From Singulisphaera sp. (GTDB lineage Bacteria; Planctomycetota; Planctomycetia; Isosphaerales; Isosphaeraceae), in NCBI GenBank assembly GCA_027451445.1, contig DAIDJG010000071.1:1-61638 (forward strand): 61,638 bases of DNA. The letters are read 5' to 3'. Position 1 is the stretch's first letter. Each line of letters begins with the position of its first letter. Both the position numbers and the translations under genes were made by a program. Of this stretch, positions 61,066 through 61,638 are shown in pieces. The notes beneath the pieces were generated by a model. That model saw only the letters and a program-made list of their open reading frames with translations, had not been told where the DNA came from and searched no databases.

Positions 61066-61094
61066 AGTTTAGAGATCCCCCGCAGTCCCCGCAA
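61066..61094 (-). promoter_or_regulatory. Sigma-70-type promoter of hom
   Basis: On the minus strand, TTGCGG (61094-61089), a 17-nt spacer and TAAACT (61071-61066) lie 82 nt before the hom ATG, the best hexamer pair in that region. Confidence 0.5.
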
Positions 61095-61638
61095 GGCGAG
61101 CCGACGCGGCCTTGACAGGGTTTGAAGGCGGTCCATAATCGGCCGCGCGAATACCGACGGGAGGAGAGGCTGTGTGAGGGCGGTTCATGTTGGAATCATG
61201 CACGTTATACCAGTGCGTCACTGCCCCTTCGTGCCTTTGCGAAAGGAGAACATATAACTCCCCCCCTTGGGAACCAAAAGCGAGTAGAAAGTGGAAAGTT
61301 GACCGCAGTCGAGCGGAGGCCCGGCCTTTGGTCTACTCACTACTTTCTCCGCTCTCCTGCTCTGGCCCCGAAGGGGGCGGGGGGGTGGGGAGTCAGCGTA
61401 CGTCGGCGGCGGGGCCCATTGCGCCTCAACGGTTAAACGAAGGAGAGCGGTTCGCCGCAGAATCGCCCACATCGGACGGCCTATGCCCACCCCCCCAACC
61501 CCCCCTTCCCAAGGCTGGCCACCCGACACTTTTTACCCGGTGGCCAAAAAGCACACCGCGAATGGCTGAGCTTGCTGGGGAACGAACAAGGCTATGGTGG
61601 CTGAAAAACAGCCATTTTGGAGCGATCATCGCCTGTCG
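61095..61638. other. Right-edge non-coding region
   Basis: 544 bp without a gene I can support. Several G/C homopolymer runs (about 61258-61266, 61376-61390, 61492-61510) and a direct/inverted mixture around 61280-61360 look like degenerate repeat or remnant DNA. A small hairpin TGGCTG-AAAAA-CAGCCA followed by TTTT (61598-61618) reads as a weak plus-strand terminator for nothing visible in this window. A 67-codon minus-strand frame at 61426-61629 lacks family similarity. Confidence 0.35.

Noticed and set aside
61426-61629. 67-codon minus-strand frame at the right edge
   Set aside because: No similarity, no ribosome site, and it lies in homopolymer-rich non-coding DNA.
1-61638. CRISPR arrays, tRNA genes, prophage or transposase genes
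   Set aside because: No regularly spaced direct repeats, no cloverleaf-type TTCGA-stem pattern outside coding genes, and no phage or transposase protein was recognised.

Overview
The window looks like a chromosomal stretch from a high-GC planctomycete, most likely an Isosphaera-type (Isosphaerales) bacterium. This is inferred from the gene repertoire, not from a database match. The pointers are: a DUF1501 protein and a Gfo/Idh/MocA protein with twin-arginine-like leaders; an ECF sigma factor overlapping a Ser/Thr kinase; three secreted proteins with the planctomycete N-terminal 'LExRxLLS'-type motif; a GldF-GldG fusion; and inverted-repeat elements of a type I associate with planctomycete genomes. 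I saw no tRNA, rRNA, CRISPR array, prophage or transposase gene.

Layout. Positions 1-6560 hold secreted proteins: a truncated ThuA-like protein, a Gfo/Idh/MocA oxidoreductase, a SUMF1-fold protein without catalytic cysteines, an ApbE-like flavin transferase, a CAP-domain protein and an unknown exported protein. A MITE-like inverted repeat follows at 6590-6754. Positions 6838-16889 hold metabolic and housekeeping genes: an SGNH-like protein, purE-purK with a 4-bp overlap, a sulfotransferase, a TPR-redoxin fusion, queE, and a Fur-family gene overlapping tatD. A palindromic promoter region separates fur from the translation/transcription operon nusA-infB-DUF503-rbfA, which is followed by an endonuclease III-like Fe-S protein with a degenerate active site and a DtxR-type regulator.

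Positions 24862-38755 form an accessory island. Two full-length paralogous exported beta-helix proteins, each with three copies of a 'WxGQDG' module, face outward. Between them lie a 7Fe ferredoxin, the ECF sigma-kinase pair, a double-FHA protein, a sedolisin-type (S53) protease and a DUF1501 protein. Positions 38916-46284 carry a purine-type permease and a gliding-type ABC cassette (ATPase, GldF-GldG fusion, DUF4340). A UbiA-like prenyltransferase and a TIM-barrel epimerase follow.

The protein at 48501-49838 is the most unusual in the window. It fuses TPR repeats to two RNA polymerase alpha-CTD-like domains. After it come tgt-yajC-secDF. On the opposite strand, convergent with them, are hom, an apgM-family gene that may encode the homoserine kinase, the small ribosomal protein bTHX, a four-ACT aspartate kinase and birA. 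A second large inverted-repeat element lies between bTHX and lysC. Together, lysC, hom and the apgM-type gene would cover the aspartate-to-homoserine-phosphate branch.
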